NCBI RefSeq assembly: GCF_963678635.1
Contig: NC_087067.1
Span: forward strand, 39,946,379 to 40,010,378
DNA length: 64,000 nt
Direction of reading: 5' to 3'
From: Symsagittifera roscoffensis
Taxonomy: Eukaryota > Xenacoelomorpha > Acoela > Convolutidae
In this document: one piece after another, positions 42,835 through 54,809 of the stretch
Numbering within the stretch: position 1 is the stretch's first letter
How the letters are laid out: every line of letters begins with the position of its first letter
Notes under the pieces: generated by a model
What the model was told of the DNA's origin: nothing
Database searches by the model: none
Seen by the model: the letters and a program-made list of their open reading frames with translations, nothing else
Position numbers and translations under genes: made by a program

Positions 42835-45800
42835 CAAGTATTCAAAAATTGAAAGTTTAGACGAAAATTAAAAAGAAAAATTTAAAAGAAAAAAGCGGAT
42901 GTGCATATATAGTGAGTATTCAAAAATCGAAAATTTAGAAGAAACATTTAAAAGAAAAATTTAAAAGAAAAATTTAAAAGAAAAAAGCGGATATGCATAT
43001 ATAGCGAGTATTCAGAAATTGAAAATTTAGAAGAAAAATTTAAAAGAAAAAGCGGATGTGCTTATTTAGCGAGTATTCAAAAACCGAAAATTTAGAAGAA
43101 AACTTAAAAGAAAAAAGCAGATGTGCATATATGGCGAGTATTCAAAAATTGAAAATTTAGAAAAAAAAATTAAAAAGAAAAGTTTAAAAGAAAAAAGCCG
43201 ATGTGCATATAAAGCGAGTGTTCAAAAATTGAAAATTTAGAAGAAAAGCAAAAAGAAAAATTTAAAACAAAAAAGCGGATGTGCATATATAGCGAGTATT
43301 CAAAAATCAAAATTTAGAAAAAAAATTTGAAAAGAAAATTTTAAAAGAAAAAAGCAGATGTGCATATATGGCGAGTATTCAAAAATTGAAAATTTAGAAA
43401 AAAATTAACAAGAAAAATTTAAAAGAAAAAAGCGGATGTGCATATATAGCGAGTATTCAAAAATTGAAAATTTAGAAGAAAAGCAAAAAGAAAAAAAACT
43501 TCAAACAAAAACGCGGATGTGCATATATAGCGAGTATTCAAAAATCGAAAATTTAGAAAAAAAATTTGAACAGAAAAATTTAAAAGAAAAAAGCGGATGT
43601 GCATATATAGCGAGTATTCAAAAATTGAAATTTTAGAAGAAAATTGCAAAAAGAAAAATTTCAAAGAAAAAAGCGGATATGCATATATAGCGAGTATCCA
43701 AAAGTTGAAATTTTAGAAGAAAAATTCAAAATAAAAACTTAAAAGAAAAAATCAGATGTGCGTATATAGCTAGTATTCAAAAACCGAAAATTTAGAAGAA
43801 AAATTTGAAAGAAAAATTTAAAAGAAAAAAACAGATGTGCAGATATAGCGCGTATTCGAAAATTGAAAATTCAGAAGAAAAACTTGAAAGATAAAAGCGG
43901 ATTTGCATATATAGCGAGCATTTAAAAATTGAAAAATTAGAAGAAAAATTTAAAAGAAAAATTTAAAAGAAAAAAGCAGATGTGCATATATAGCAAGTAT
44001 TCAAAAATCGAAAATTTAACGAAAATTTAAAAGAAAAAAGCAGATGTGCATATATGGCAACTTTTTCAAAAATTGAAAGTTTGGAAAAAATTTGATAAGA
44101 AAAATTAAAAGAAAAAAGCGGATGTGCATATATAGCGAGTATTCAAAAATTGAAAGTTTAGATTAAAAATTTGAAAGAAAAAATTAAAAGAAAAAAGCGG
44201 ATGTGCATATTTAGCGAGTAATCAAAAAAAAATTTAAAAAAAATTTAAAAGAAAAAAGCAGATGTGCATATATGGCGAGTATTCAAAAATTGAAATTTAA
44301 GAAAAATTTTGAAAGAAAAATTTAAAAGAAAAAAGCTGATGTGCATATATAGCGAGTAATCAAAAATCGAAAATTTAAAGAAAATTTAAAAGAAAAAAGC
44401 AGATGTGCATTTATGGCGAGTATTCAAAAATTGAAAATTTAGAAGAAAATTTAAAAAAAAGTTGAAAGAAAAATCAGATGTGCATATATAGCGAGTATTC
44501 AAAAATTGAAAATTTAGAAAAAAAAATTAAAAAGAAAAGTTTAAAAGAAAAAAGCCGATGTGCATATAAAGCGAGTGTTCAAAAATTGAAAATTTAGAAG
44601 AAAAGCAAAAAGAAAAATTTAAAACAAAAAAGCGGATGTGCATATATAGCGAGTATTCAAAAATCAAAATTTAGAAAAAAAATTTGAAAAGAAAATTTTA
44701 AAAGAAAAAAGCAGATGTGCATATATGGCGAGTATTCAAAAATTGAAAATTTAGAAAAAAATTAACAAGAAAAATTTAAAAGAAAAAAGCGGATGTGCAT
44801 ATATAGCGAGTATTCAAAAATTGAAAATTTAGAAGAAAAGCAAAAAGAAAAAAAACTTCAAACAAAAACGCGGATGTGCATATATAGCGAGTATTCAAAA
44901 ATCGAAAATTTAGAAAAAAAATTTGAACAGAAAAATTTAAAAGAAAAAAGCGGATGTGCATATATAGCGAGTATTCAAAAATTGAAATTTTAGAAGAAAA
45001 TTGCAAAAAGAAAAATTTCAAAGAAAAAAGCGGATATGCATATATAGCGAGTATCCAAAAGTTGAAATTTTAGAAGAAAAATTCAAAATAAAAACTTAAA
45101 AGAAAAAATCAGATGTGCGTATATAGCTAGTATTCAAAAACCGAAAATTTAGAAGAAAAATTTGAAAGAAAAATTTAAAAGAAAAAAACAGATGTGCAGA
45201 TATAGCGCGTATTCGAAAATTGAAAATTCAGAAGAAAAACTTGAAAGATAAAAGCGGATTTGCATATATAGCGAGCATTTAAAAATTGAAAAATTAGAAG
45301 AAAAATTTAAAAGAAAAATTTAAAAGAAAAAAGCAGATGTGCATATATAGCAAGTATTCAAAAATCGAAAATTTAACGAAAATTTAAAAGAAAAAAGCAG
45401 ATGTGCATATATGGCAACTTTTTCAAAAATTGAAAGTTTGGAAAAAATTTGATAAGAAAAATTAAAAGAAAAAAGCGGATGTGCATATATAGCGAGTATT
45501 CAAAAATTGAAAGTTTAGATTAAAAATTTGAAAGAAAAAATTAAAAGAAAAAAGCGGATGTGCATATTTAGCGAGTAATCAAAAAAAAATTTAAAAAAAA
45601 TTTAAAAGAAAAAAGCAGATGTGCATATATGGCGAGTATTCAAAAATTGAAATTTAAGAAAAATTTTGAAAGAAAAATTTAAAAGAAAAAAGCTGATGTG
45701 CATATATAGCGAGTAATCAAAAATCGAAAATTTAAAGAAAATTTAAAAGAAAAAAGCAGATGTGCATTTATGGCGAGTATTCAAAAATTGAAAATTTAGA

Positions 45801-47300
45801 AGAAAATTTAAAAAAAAGTTGAAAGAAAAATCAGATGTGCATATATAGCGAGTATTCAAAAAATGAAAAACTAGAATAAAAATTTAAAAGAAAAATTTAA
45901 AAGAAAAAAGCGGATTTGCATGTATAGCGAGTGTTCAAAAATTGAAAAAATAGTACAAAAATTTAAAAGAAAAAAGCGGATTTGCATATATAGCGAGCAT
46001 TCAAAAATTGAAAATTTAGAAGAAAAATTTAAAGGAAAAATTTAAAAGAAAAAAAAGGATGTGCATATATAGCGAGTAATCAAAAAAAAATAAAAAAAAT
46101 TTAAAAGAAAAAAGCATATGTGCATATATGGCGAGTATTCAAAAATTGAAATTTAAGAAAAAATTTAAAAGAAAAATTTAAAAGAAAAAAGCTGATGTGC
46201 ATATATAGCGAGTAATCAAAAATCGAAAATTTAAAGAAAATTTAAAAGAAAAAAGCAGATGTGTATTTATGGCGAGTATTCAAAAATTGGAAATTTAGAA
46301 GAAAATTTAAAAAAAAGTTGAAAGAAAAATCAGATGTGCATATATAGCGAGTATTCAAAAAATAAAAATTTAGAATAAAAATTTAAAAGAAAAATTTAAA
46401 GAAAAACGCGGATGTGCATATATAGCGAGTAATCAAAAATTGAAAATTTAGAAGAAATTTAAAAAGAAAAATTTAAAAGAAAAAAATGGATTTGCATGTA
46501 TAGCAAGTATTCAAAAATTGAAAATTTAGAATAAAAGTTTGAAAGAAAAATTTAAAAGAAAAAAGCGGATGTGCATATTTAGCGAGTAATCAAAAATTGA
46601 AAATTTAGAAGAAATTTAAAAAGATAAATTTAAAAGAAAAAAGCGGATTTGCATGTATAGCGAGTGTTCAAAAATTGAAAAAATAGTACAAAAATTTAAA
46701 AGAAAAAAGCGGATTTGCATATATAGCGAGCATTCAAAAATTGAAAATTTAGAAGAAAAATTTAAAGGAAAAATTTGAAAGAAAAAAGCGGATGTGCATA
46801 TATAGCGAGTAATCAAAAAAAAATTTAAAAAAATTTAAAAGAAAAAAGCAGATGTGCATATATGGCGAGTATTCAAAAAATGAAAATTTAGAAGAAAATT
46901 TAAAAAAAAGTTGAAAGAAAAATCAGATGTGCATATGTAGCGAGTATTCAAAAAATGAAAATTTACAATAAAAATTTAAAAGAAAAATTTAAAAGAAAAA
47001 AGCGGATGTGCATATATAGCGAGTAATCAAAATTTGAAAATTTAGAAGAAATTTAAAAAGAAAAATTTAAAAGAAAAAAATGGATTTGCATGTATAGCGA
47101 GTATTCAAAAATTGAAAATTTAGATCAAAAATTTAAAAGAAAAAAGCGTATGCAGATATATAGCGAGTATTCAAAAATTGAAATAACAGAAGAAAAATTT
47201 AAAAGAAAAATTTAAAAGAAAAAAGCGGATGTGCATATATAGCGAGTATTCAAAAACTGAAAATTTAGAAGAAAAACTTAAAAGAAAAAAGCGGATGTAG
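42835..47300 (+). repeat. 4.4-kb minisatellite, ~60-75-bp units
   Basis: About 60 degenerate copies of a unit reading GCGGATGTGCATATATAGCG, AGTATTCAAAAATTGAAAA, then TTTAGAAGAAAAATTTAAAA and GAAAAAA fill this stretch. Units vary in length through the A-rich GAAAAATTTAAAA part, which is repeated zero to two times. It lies in the presumed intron between lectin-like domains A and B. Frames on both strands repeat and encode nothing. Spacers are not unique and units abut, so this is not a CRISPR array. Confidence 0.9.
43137..45850 (+). repeat. Two ~1,357-bp higher-order copies within the minisatellite
   Basis: Positions 43137-44493 and 44494-45850 read the same base for base wherever I compared them; for instance the variant GCCGATGTGCATATAAAGCG recurs at 43197 and 44554, and ATATGGCAACTTTTTC at 44052 and 45409. 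Individual units within each copy differ from each other far more than the two copies do, so this is a recent block duplication of about 20 units. An assembly duplication cannot be excluded. Confidence 0.85.
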
Positions 47301-47482
47301 TATTTCGGTTTTTCATCAAAATTACGTCTTATCGAGAACTTTCGCTCCTAGGCAACTCTTTTTATCATTGAGAGAACCATTTTTTGTTATTGAATGAAGA
47401 CAAAAAAAGAACACTGAAAGTTGACATATTTTAATATATATTATTCAAAGTTTACAGGCAGTGTAGAAACTGAAATTTTCTA

Positions 47483-47700
47483 CTAACTACGGAATCCGAG
47501 AATCTGAATTTCACAAATGCTGAAACTGTTGGCTCCCAAAGTACCTCTTGTGATTTTAATCTCTAAATCAGTTCCGATAAGTTTGCATTCGTGATACACC
47601 CAGCCTGACATTTCCGAGTGATCGGAAGATTCGGAGCAGCTATGGCAACTCCGAGATCCACTGTCGCACAATCGAACCATAGAAAAAGAAACGTATCGGT
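47483..47700 (-). CDS. Second half of F5/8C/fucolectin-like domain A (possible C terminus)
   Basis: The acceptor GATCGTTTCAG precedes AC-CGA-TAC (phase 1). The frame reads RYVSFSMVRLCDSGSRSC, SEMSGWVYHECKLIGTDLEI and NSFSICEIQILGFRS, then TAG at 47483-47485. The end W-x-x-x-C..L-x-I..S-x-C-E-x-x-I-L-G is the fucolectin/F5/8C signature and aligns with domain B. Two endings are possible. The TAG may be the true stop, or the donor C|GTAGTT at 47490 may splice in phase 1 into 42564-42812, placing TAG inside the intron. The second keeps the phase 1-1 pattern of all neighbouring exons and links the two lectin domains, so I favour it slightly. Confidence 0.75.
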
Positions 47701-48054
47701 CTGAAACGATCAGAATAAATTGTTCCGGTACAAAAAAGTGGTTATGAAAAGTTTGTGCTTTTTTACTGCTTGGAAACAAGTTTTTTCAAAAACAAAGTTG
47801 TTTTTAGGAGAGTAATTTTATCTTAACTTTTTTTTCAACTTGTTCAGATAGGCGCATTTAGTAACTGAGAAAGCACTGCAATCAATTAATCTTCATTGCG
47901 AAAAAGATGGACTGGACTGTTGACCGATTCGTGCAATAGATGAAGAAAATAAAAATGAAATGACGCAGCAGGATTCTAATAATTGAAAGTTAACTCCATT
48001 TATTTAGAATGAATCTATGTTTTAAACTGAAACTTTTAAAATTTGACGAGTTAC

Positions 48055-48216
48055 CAATGAACATGCCAACAGCTTTGATGTAGTGTCTCTCCTTCAGACC
48101 AATTCGAAACATCATTGTCTCTTCGGTTGCATCCGAAGAGAATGAGACACACCTCTTCTGGTCAAAACTGGATCCAGTTTCAGGTACATTCAAGTCGAAA
48201 AGAACTCTCAAGTCTC
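48055..48216 (-). CDS. First half of F5/8C/fucolectin-like domain A
   Basis: The acceptor CCAATTTCCAG precedes GA-GAC-TTG and the donor is ATTG|GTAACT, phase 1-1, 162 bp. The frame reads DLRVLFDLNVPETGSSFDQK, RCVSFSSDATEETMMFRIGL and KERHYIKAVGMFI. FDQKRCVSF aligns with DFESCVNW of domain B, and MMFRIGLKERHYIKAVGMFI aligns with its VLDL..I..V strand. Junction with 47491-47700 gives GAC. Exons further upstream are not found before element 2, so the gene start is outside the window or beyond the inserted element. Confidence 0.7.
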
Positions 48217-48443
48217 CTGGAAATTGGAAAACAATAAGAAAAAATTCGGCCTTCACCCCTAAATAATCATTATACTTTTTATACCGCAAAGAGGTTTTGA
48301 AAAAACTTTACAACTGGTGCTGCAAAGTTTTTCAAGAAAATTAAGAAACTGAGAAGAAGTTATTAGGTGGTACAAAAAACTACGTATGTGAAACCTGGAT
48401 GAGGACTACTTTTTGGTCAAACTAACAACCCACTTATTTGTAA

Positions 48444-48471
48444 GTGCTGAAATTACTTGTAATTTCAGCAC
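48444..48471. other. Perfect 28-bp palindrome
   Basis: GTGCTGAAATTAC and GTAATTTCAGCAC form perfect 13-bp arms separated by TT. It lies between the exon at 48055-48216 and the LTR of element 2. It could be a very small foldback remnant, the left edge of the inserted element or a binding site; nothing else around it decides. Confidence 0.5.
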
Positions 48472-48529
48472 CAGAGCATTCTGAATTTAACTTACAACTT
48501 AGTTGCTTTCTCCAAGCGACCGACTCGTA

Positions 48530-48706
48530 AAAAAAGTATACTTTAGATCTATTGAGACTAAGAGATATGAGAGTAAGATTAAGATCGGTATTAGACTAAG
48601 AAGTTGCACGATTATATCCCGCCAAAAAAAAGTTAGCGTGACGAACAGACGATGTACCTTATCTGAAATTACTTTATGAGTGAGCCACCCCAGGCTTAAA
48701 CTCACC
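48530..48706 (+). repeat. 5' LTR (partial) of retroelement 2
   Basis: It shares GATCTATTGAGAC, GGTATTAGACTAAGAAGTTG, GCGTGACGAACAGACG and GAAATTACTTTATGAG with the LTR copies at 18.99-19.17k and 35.10-35.28k. The first half of the LTR is not recognisable here, so it is truncated or replaced. Confidence 0.6.
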
Positions 48707-48728
48707 TGGTGCGACCAAGAGTCTCGAA
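48707..48728 (+). promoter_or_regulatory. Primer-binding site of retroelement 2
   Basis: TGGTGCGACCAAGAGTCTCG follows the LTR end CTTAAACTCACC. The reverse complement would be a tRNA 3' end with a T-loop-like TTCGAGA and a final CCA. It matches the site of element 1 over the first 12 bases. Confidence 0.65.
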
Positions 48729-48729
48729 C

Positions 48730-50390
48730 AAGACCTCAACACACTTAGATTTAGCAAATTAAGTAGAAATAAGATTTAAAAAAAACATCACAACACGTTC
48801 GATAGTATAGAAAACGTAATAAAAACGTCTCTACGTCTCAATAAGGCTAAGCCATTAGTTCAAACGATACGGCAAACACCAGGTCAAAACCAGAACAGCA
48901 GCCGAAGCCCCTAGATTGTGGAACAACGCAGACTGCAACAATTATTTCTCTACAAAATTCTCAATGCAATAAGTTTTCATTCACTAACATGAAATAAAAG
49001 TTACTCGGAGCAGTAAGATTCCTTCCCAAGCAATATATCTCTCCTCTCAATGATGTATAACCAAAAATAATAACGATTGATGAAAAGATACAAGTAACGT
49101 TCATTTCGATAAATCTACAGTAAATTTGAAATTTTTGTACAATTTAACTTCATTGGATAAAAAAAAAAAATTAGTTAGTAGATAATTTCAGGTTATTTTT
49201 ATTATTTTATAAAAAAAAGATTCTTGCTTCTCAAGCACTTGTGTTCTCATTTTTTGATAACCTAATGCTTTTTTGTTCCTTCATCTAAAACATAACCATA
49301 ATCAATCAGAAATTAAAATCATTTAAATTTTTTAATTTTTAAATCAAAACCTTTTCAAAAGTTTATAGTCTTTCACTTAATTAAGCTTTAAAATCAATAA
49401 TTGTCAAGGCCTATTCTTGTTTTGTATTAAACTAAATTTGTTTTGACCCAGATCATCAACGCTATCCTTGGATCTTTAATTTTAAACTTAATTTTAACTT
49501 TTTAATTCATTTAAGAATTTTTGATCATCAAGGCTTTCCTTGGATCAATAAGAACAATTTTGTTCTCCCCACCTCCTAGTAAAAATTGTCTAACGACCTC
49601 AATCATCGATTTGTTCTCCAACCGTTATCAACGACCCAAGACTAATAGAATTTTTTTGAATAACGAACCATTTTAAACAAGATAAACAGTGAAGAACTTC
49701 GGTTACTCATCCTTCACTTGAGCCCCTCCACTTAGTTGACCCAGGTTTAAATAAATCAGAAACTTAGTAAGATTTAAAACAGCATCTAACAATCTACTTG
49801 TGTTCTAATAATACCTGAACCCTGTGGATTGATTTACTAATCTCCAACTCTTGATCACAAATCACAACAAGAAGAAAGAGTAGAAAAAAAATTTCTTAAA
49901 ATAAAACTTAGCCACCGAAAAAAAAATCATTCTGACGACTTGATATAACTTCTCTCAAACCCGTCAACCTCAACAACCTATGCCCCAAGTTAGGCTAACC
50001 TTAAAACAAGCGTAAAGACTAACCGTTTAGAAAATAGAAAACCTGACCCCTGGATTTTGCAACCATCACTCTAACACTTATGTCAAGAGATATTCTAGGA
50101 AAAAAACAAACAATAGTACTCCAAATTTGTTTACTCCAAACAAAATCTACTACTATCTTGTAATTACACCACGCAAAAAAAATAGGATACATCAGATCAA
50201 ACAAAGCAATCAGGAAAAAAGGCAATACTCACAAACGAAAAAAAAATATTAAACAAAATTTTCAAAAACAGGAAACGCAGTTTCAGAATTTGACACAATA
50301 ACAATTCAAGAACTTCAATATGTTCGAGATTTAATCGACGACAAAAAACCAAAAAACGACCAAACATTTTTTCGAATCGGAATCTACACC
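48730..50390 (+). other. Leader of retroelement 2
   Basis: Non-coding, and alignable in patches with 19.2-20.4k of element 1: the GATCATCAA..GCT..CCTTGGATC series, TTACTCATCC.TCACTTGA and GTTGACCCAGG. No supported gene. Confidence 0.4.
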
Positions 50391-53300
50391 ACCATCATCA
50401 ATAAAAGGTAAACGCAGAATAAAAAGTTCATTTCTTTGTATACCAGTCAGTCTTTATAATTGGAATCAACCAAGAAGCATTTTGAAGGTTAAACCTTAAC
50501 CGTAGTTCCACGCAAAAAAATTATTCAACTCAACAAAAATTTTGACAATGATTTTGTTCTTCTTTTTGTCATTTACCCACAAATCGATCCCGCTAGAGGA
50601 CAAGTACATTTTTGCCATAATTTAATTGCAAATTTGTTCGAAAAAAGAAATAGCCCATGTAAACAAAAACTTCCTGAAACAAAAATCAGAAGAAAATTAC
50701 TGGATCACCATTTACCAGGCAGCGTTTTATTACTACACATGACCAAATTTTTACTATTGAGTTTTTACAACCACAGACAAATTAAACACCACACCGAATA
50801 CAAAAAGATGATATAGAATTAGATTTCTCAAAACGTTTCAAAGTATATATCAAAAACAATCAACATCAAAACTCACAAAAATCAAACTCAATTTTACCAA
50901 ATGATGTTTTCTCTATCTTTTTTTTGTTATATTTTCATATTAGAAACAAACGAAACCTTATATCAGACAATGAAACAATGTTGGCAGATGAAACAGATTA
51001 TGTATGTTACCCTGAATGGTCTCATGTGTGTTTTAAATAAACCTAACGATATTCCAAGCGCAGCAAAAGTTAGCATTACTGTACTCAAAATTTATTTAAG
51101 AGTAACTCCACTCACAACTGACATCACATCCTTAAACTATAACACTAAATTTAATGATAGGACAAGTAATATTAATTGAACTCAACATTCATAAATACAC
51201 AAAAAACCCTTATTGAAACTAGAAATCTGACACAACAAGATATTAAAACCCCATCACACTTTGTAAACGAAGAAGTAGTAGAAACCATAACTACAACAAC
51301 ACAACAGAGTATTTTCCCAATTCATCCAACACTCACAACACCGCATAATAAAAAATACTCCTGTCCAACCAACAACAATACAATCAATAGTTAAACCATC
51401 CGTTGTTCCAAATCTATATGGATTATCAAACAAATAGACCAATAACTAAAGCACGACAATCTAACAAACAAAAACAGGTAAGCAGAAGTAACGTTGCAAA
51501 AACATTAGCAACCTAATAGCAAAACCCCGTACACAACACGAAACCAATCTGAAGAACTTAAATACACCCAACAGATACCAAAAAGAGTAACTAAATCAGT
51601 ATTTTTTAATGAAAAACGAAAAACGCCAAAAGACCGCACCAATAATTACCGATTTTCTCATCAAAAAAATCTAACAAAGGGGCAACTTACAATGAGTCAA
51701 CCACACTATTCTCAGGATGAAGATTACTTCAACCAAAACCAACAACAACACAATAATAAACCACGAAAAAATAATTTGTTTAAAATTGACCAACCAGATA
51801 ATATTTATCAATCAGCAGATATTTTTGAACGTTGCATGAACCAGAACAAACACGACAAACACAACGACACCTTCCTCAGCGACAAAATTTGGCATAACCA
51901 AAAATATTATGCAATCACAATTTCAAATAAATACTCAAGGTTACCAACCTAATCCAATACAAAACGAAATCCCATTACGTTAGTATTTACAACAACATGA
52001 AATTACAGAAACTCAACTTACAAATTTTACACATATACCAAACACAGAATCACTTCAAAAGACAATGAATCCATACCTTCATGAATATTCAGTAGAAGAC
52101 TACCTAAATGAAGTTACAGCAAGTTTAATTTTAAATATAGTTCCAGAACCAATAAACCTACCATTTTATCAGTATGTATACATAGGCGTACAGCATTCTG
52201 TCAAACCACACTTAATGGCGCAGCTCAAAAATGGCTTTCAGTTTCATCTACAGAAACTAAATGTGACTGGAAATGATTCACATAAGAATTTTCCAAAAAG
52301 TTCGACTCTGAAAGAAATAAACAACATCAAAGAGTTTTATGCAACGAAGTTGGCAGACTTCCAAATGAAACAATAAAACCACTCAATTGGAACTCAAGTA
52401 CGTAAACGTTAATCTCTTAATACACATGATTACAAAAACCCGAAAATGACGAAAATTTTATTGATGACTCTAACACCAAAATTACGCAAAAATGCAATAA
52501 AAAAGAGCTTCACATCCATCATCAATCCCAGAACCCGACATAGATTTTCAAAAATTAGTAGATAAACTAGAACAAGCCGAAATCACATGAAACTAGAAGA
52601 AACAGAAAAATTGAAACTACAATATGTAAAAAACATTAATACAACAACTTCAAAATTTAATAATATCCAAGACTCTGATGGTGAACTAGCAGAAAAAATT
52701 ATTCAAATCTTAAACATCAAAAGAATCCAAATTTCAAAGGCAAACCTTCATTCTAAAAATGGAGTAACTATTGTTGCAAATATGGACATAGTATTGCTGA
52801 ATGCAGAAAAAAACAACAAGACAATTTAAATAGACCACAAAAACACAAAGAACCAAGCAAATCTTTTTACCAATATATGAAAAAAGAAATCAAAATTTAC
52901 CAACTGAAAAAATGAAAAAAATAATAGCTCAGGAAAACCACTCCTAAGTAGCTAGAACAAAAACAGATCAGAATCCTCTCATTCAAAAAATTCACGCGGA
53001 AGGTCACCAGATCGAAGAAATTCACAAAATTAATCACAAAATAGAAATAGTAGATCCAATAGCCAAAAAATTCATTACAGAAATAATCACTCTAGATCAA
53101 ACACTAATAGAAGTAATCGTTCAAACTATAACAAAAGCCGCTTATATTGGAATCCTCGGAATAAATACTACTCTAATGACCGCTCACGAATTTTTTCCAA
53201 TAATCGAAATCGAAATTAATCAGATAATCGACATAGAAATCACTCAAACAATAGATCACGAAACTATTCTAACATGGACCATATAAAAACTATATTAAAA

Positions 53301-53720
53301 ATAGATCCCGTGATAACTCCTGAAAAATAAATAACAACTATCAAAACAAATTGAGAACTTATTCCCAGTCACCCTATCGAAATAACTCACAATATTCAAA
53401 CAAACATAATCCAAACTACAGAAGTAGTATACCAAAATATCAAAGACAAATTAATCAAGTACTTTTTACCGATAAATTAATTTCAGACCCCCCAGGCCTT
53501 GACAACACTGAAGCTTCAGAAATACATTTAAGCCATATACACTGTGAAACCACATATGACAAAAGTGGAACAGAAAACACACTTATTTTTAAAATGCTTA
53601 AAAAAGAAACAGATTATGAAACGCCAAGTGATTCAAATTTTTACCAAAAGGAAGTTTTAGTTTTAATGCTCAAGAACGAGATAGAAATCAGGAAAACACA
53701 AATTACACTCCACATATAAT
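50391..53720 (+). pseudogene. Degraded gag of retroelement 2
   Basis: Plus-strand pieces remain open at 51692-51952, 52065-52376, 52587-52829 and 53351-53719. The 52065-52376 piece (EDYLNEVTASLILN, FYQYVYIGVQHSV, AAQ-type AQLKNGFQFHLQKL) looks capsid-like by position. A CCHC knuckle follows at 52763-52807. Then comes an Asn/Ser/Arg-rich stretch (52.98-53.45k; NRSNRSNYNKSR-type and YRNNSQYSNKHN) that probably served as a nucleic-acid-binding tail. Stops separate the pieces. Confidence 0.55.
52763..52807 (+). pseudogene. CCHC zinc-knuckle remnant (element 2)
   Basis: In the second forward frame SNYCCKYGHSIAECR shows the C-x3-x-G-H-x4-C end of a retroviral-type zinc knuckle; the first Cys of C-x2-C appears displaced. 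The longest open frame here (52587-52829) is in a different register, which marks a frameshift just before the knuckle. Confidence 0.6.
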
Positions 53721-53839
53721 TGAAACCAATTCAAATATGAACAATATATACCAGAATACAACAAACAAATTATCACCATCAAAAGAAAAATTTAGACAAA
53801 ACCACTTCTTTAAAAAACCCAAAACACAAAAAATTTCAT

Positions 53840-53950
53840 CCACCAGACCTTGAAAAATATTTTTTTATCGACTCTGGCGCAGAATTAAACAGTATTATTA
53901 TCTCTACATGCAATGAAGTTCAGTTTACCAATCCAAAGTTTTTGCGTCAA
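53840..53950 (+). pseudogene. Aspartic protease active-site remnant (element 2)
   Basis: YFFIDSGAELNSI at about 53855-53893 contains the retropepsin active-site D-S-G-A preceded by two hydrophobic residues. The C-terminal flap region cannot be followed without stops. Confidence 0.6.
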
Positions 53951-54809
53951 AAACTGCTAGTAAACTAGCCACTGCACAAGGCACAAGTTTTACAAACTAT
54001 GAAAAAATTCAATTATTTCTTATCCCAATTCAAACAATGGAACAAAACAAACTTTTACACAAACTTTTTAGACAATTATTCCACATAACAGACATTAAAC
54101 ATAATATAGTTGGAACTCTATTTATTACTAAATAAAACCCAACTATCAACTTCGTGAACCGTAATTTACAAATTAACGACAAATAAGCAAAGCTCAGCCA
54201 TACATCCCTAATATTTTCCAAAAATTGAATAGGCAACAAAATTTTACCCTATTTATAATCAACAAGGAAAACATCAAAAATTTTACCCTTTATATAAATC
54301 CAAAAATATTGCAAACTTTTACCCTATTTATAAAACATCTAAAACCACTAACAGGACTTGTATATGACTTCTCTATCAATCAAGTACATCAATTTAACAC
54401 TGATCAAAATACAGAGAAACTACACATGTCTGATCTTGAATTCAAGCCATCTCATAAATTCTTTAGAGTAACGAGTTCATCAATCAAATACGCTAAAGAA
54501 ACAAACACAGATATAATAGCACTACAGGTATAAAGTAAATCGCCATGCAAAATTACAATTCCCCTGAGACTTTTAGAATATTTGGAAACAATTGCAGCAT
54601 TTCACCCGACACAAGAAAGAGCATTAAGAAAAAATAATGTTTCAAATTTCCTAGAAATTTGTCAATCAGCAATTCCTAATGAAGAACTATCTATTAATAA
54701 TATTACTAATGACTCAAAAAGAAGCCCAGAACATTTCACAAAAAACCCCCATTTTAAGCCAACATTCCAAATTTTGAAATAAACAAACGAATAAAAAAAA
54801 TTCTTAACT

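Noticed and set aside
43419-43664. Repeated minus-strand frame (FLNFRFLNTRYICTSAF..) and its copy at 44776-45021
   Set aside because: A product of the minisatellite unit read in one phase. The repeat period explains it entirely.
42835-47300. CRISPR-like repeat array
   Set aside because: Units abut with no unique spacers, repeats are degenerate with variable A-rich length, and the context is eukaryotic. It is a minisatellite.
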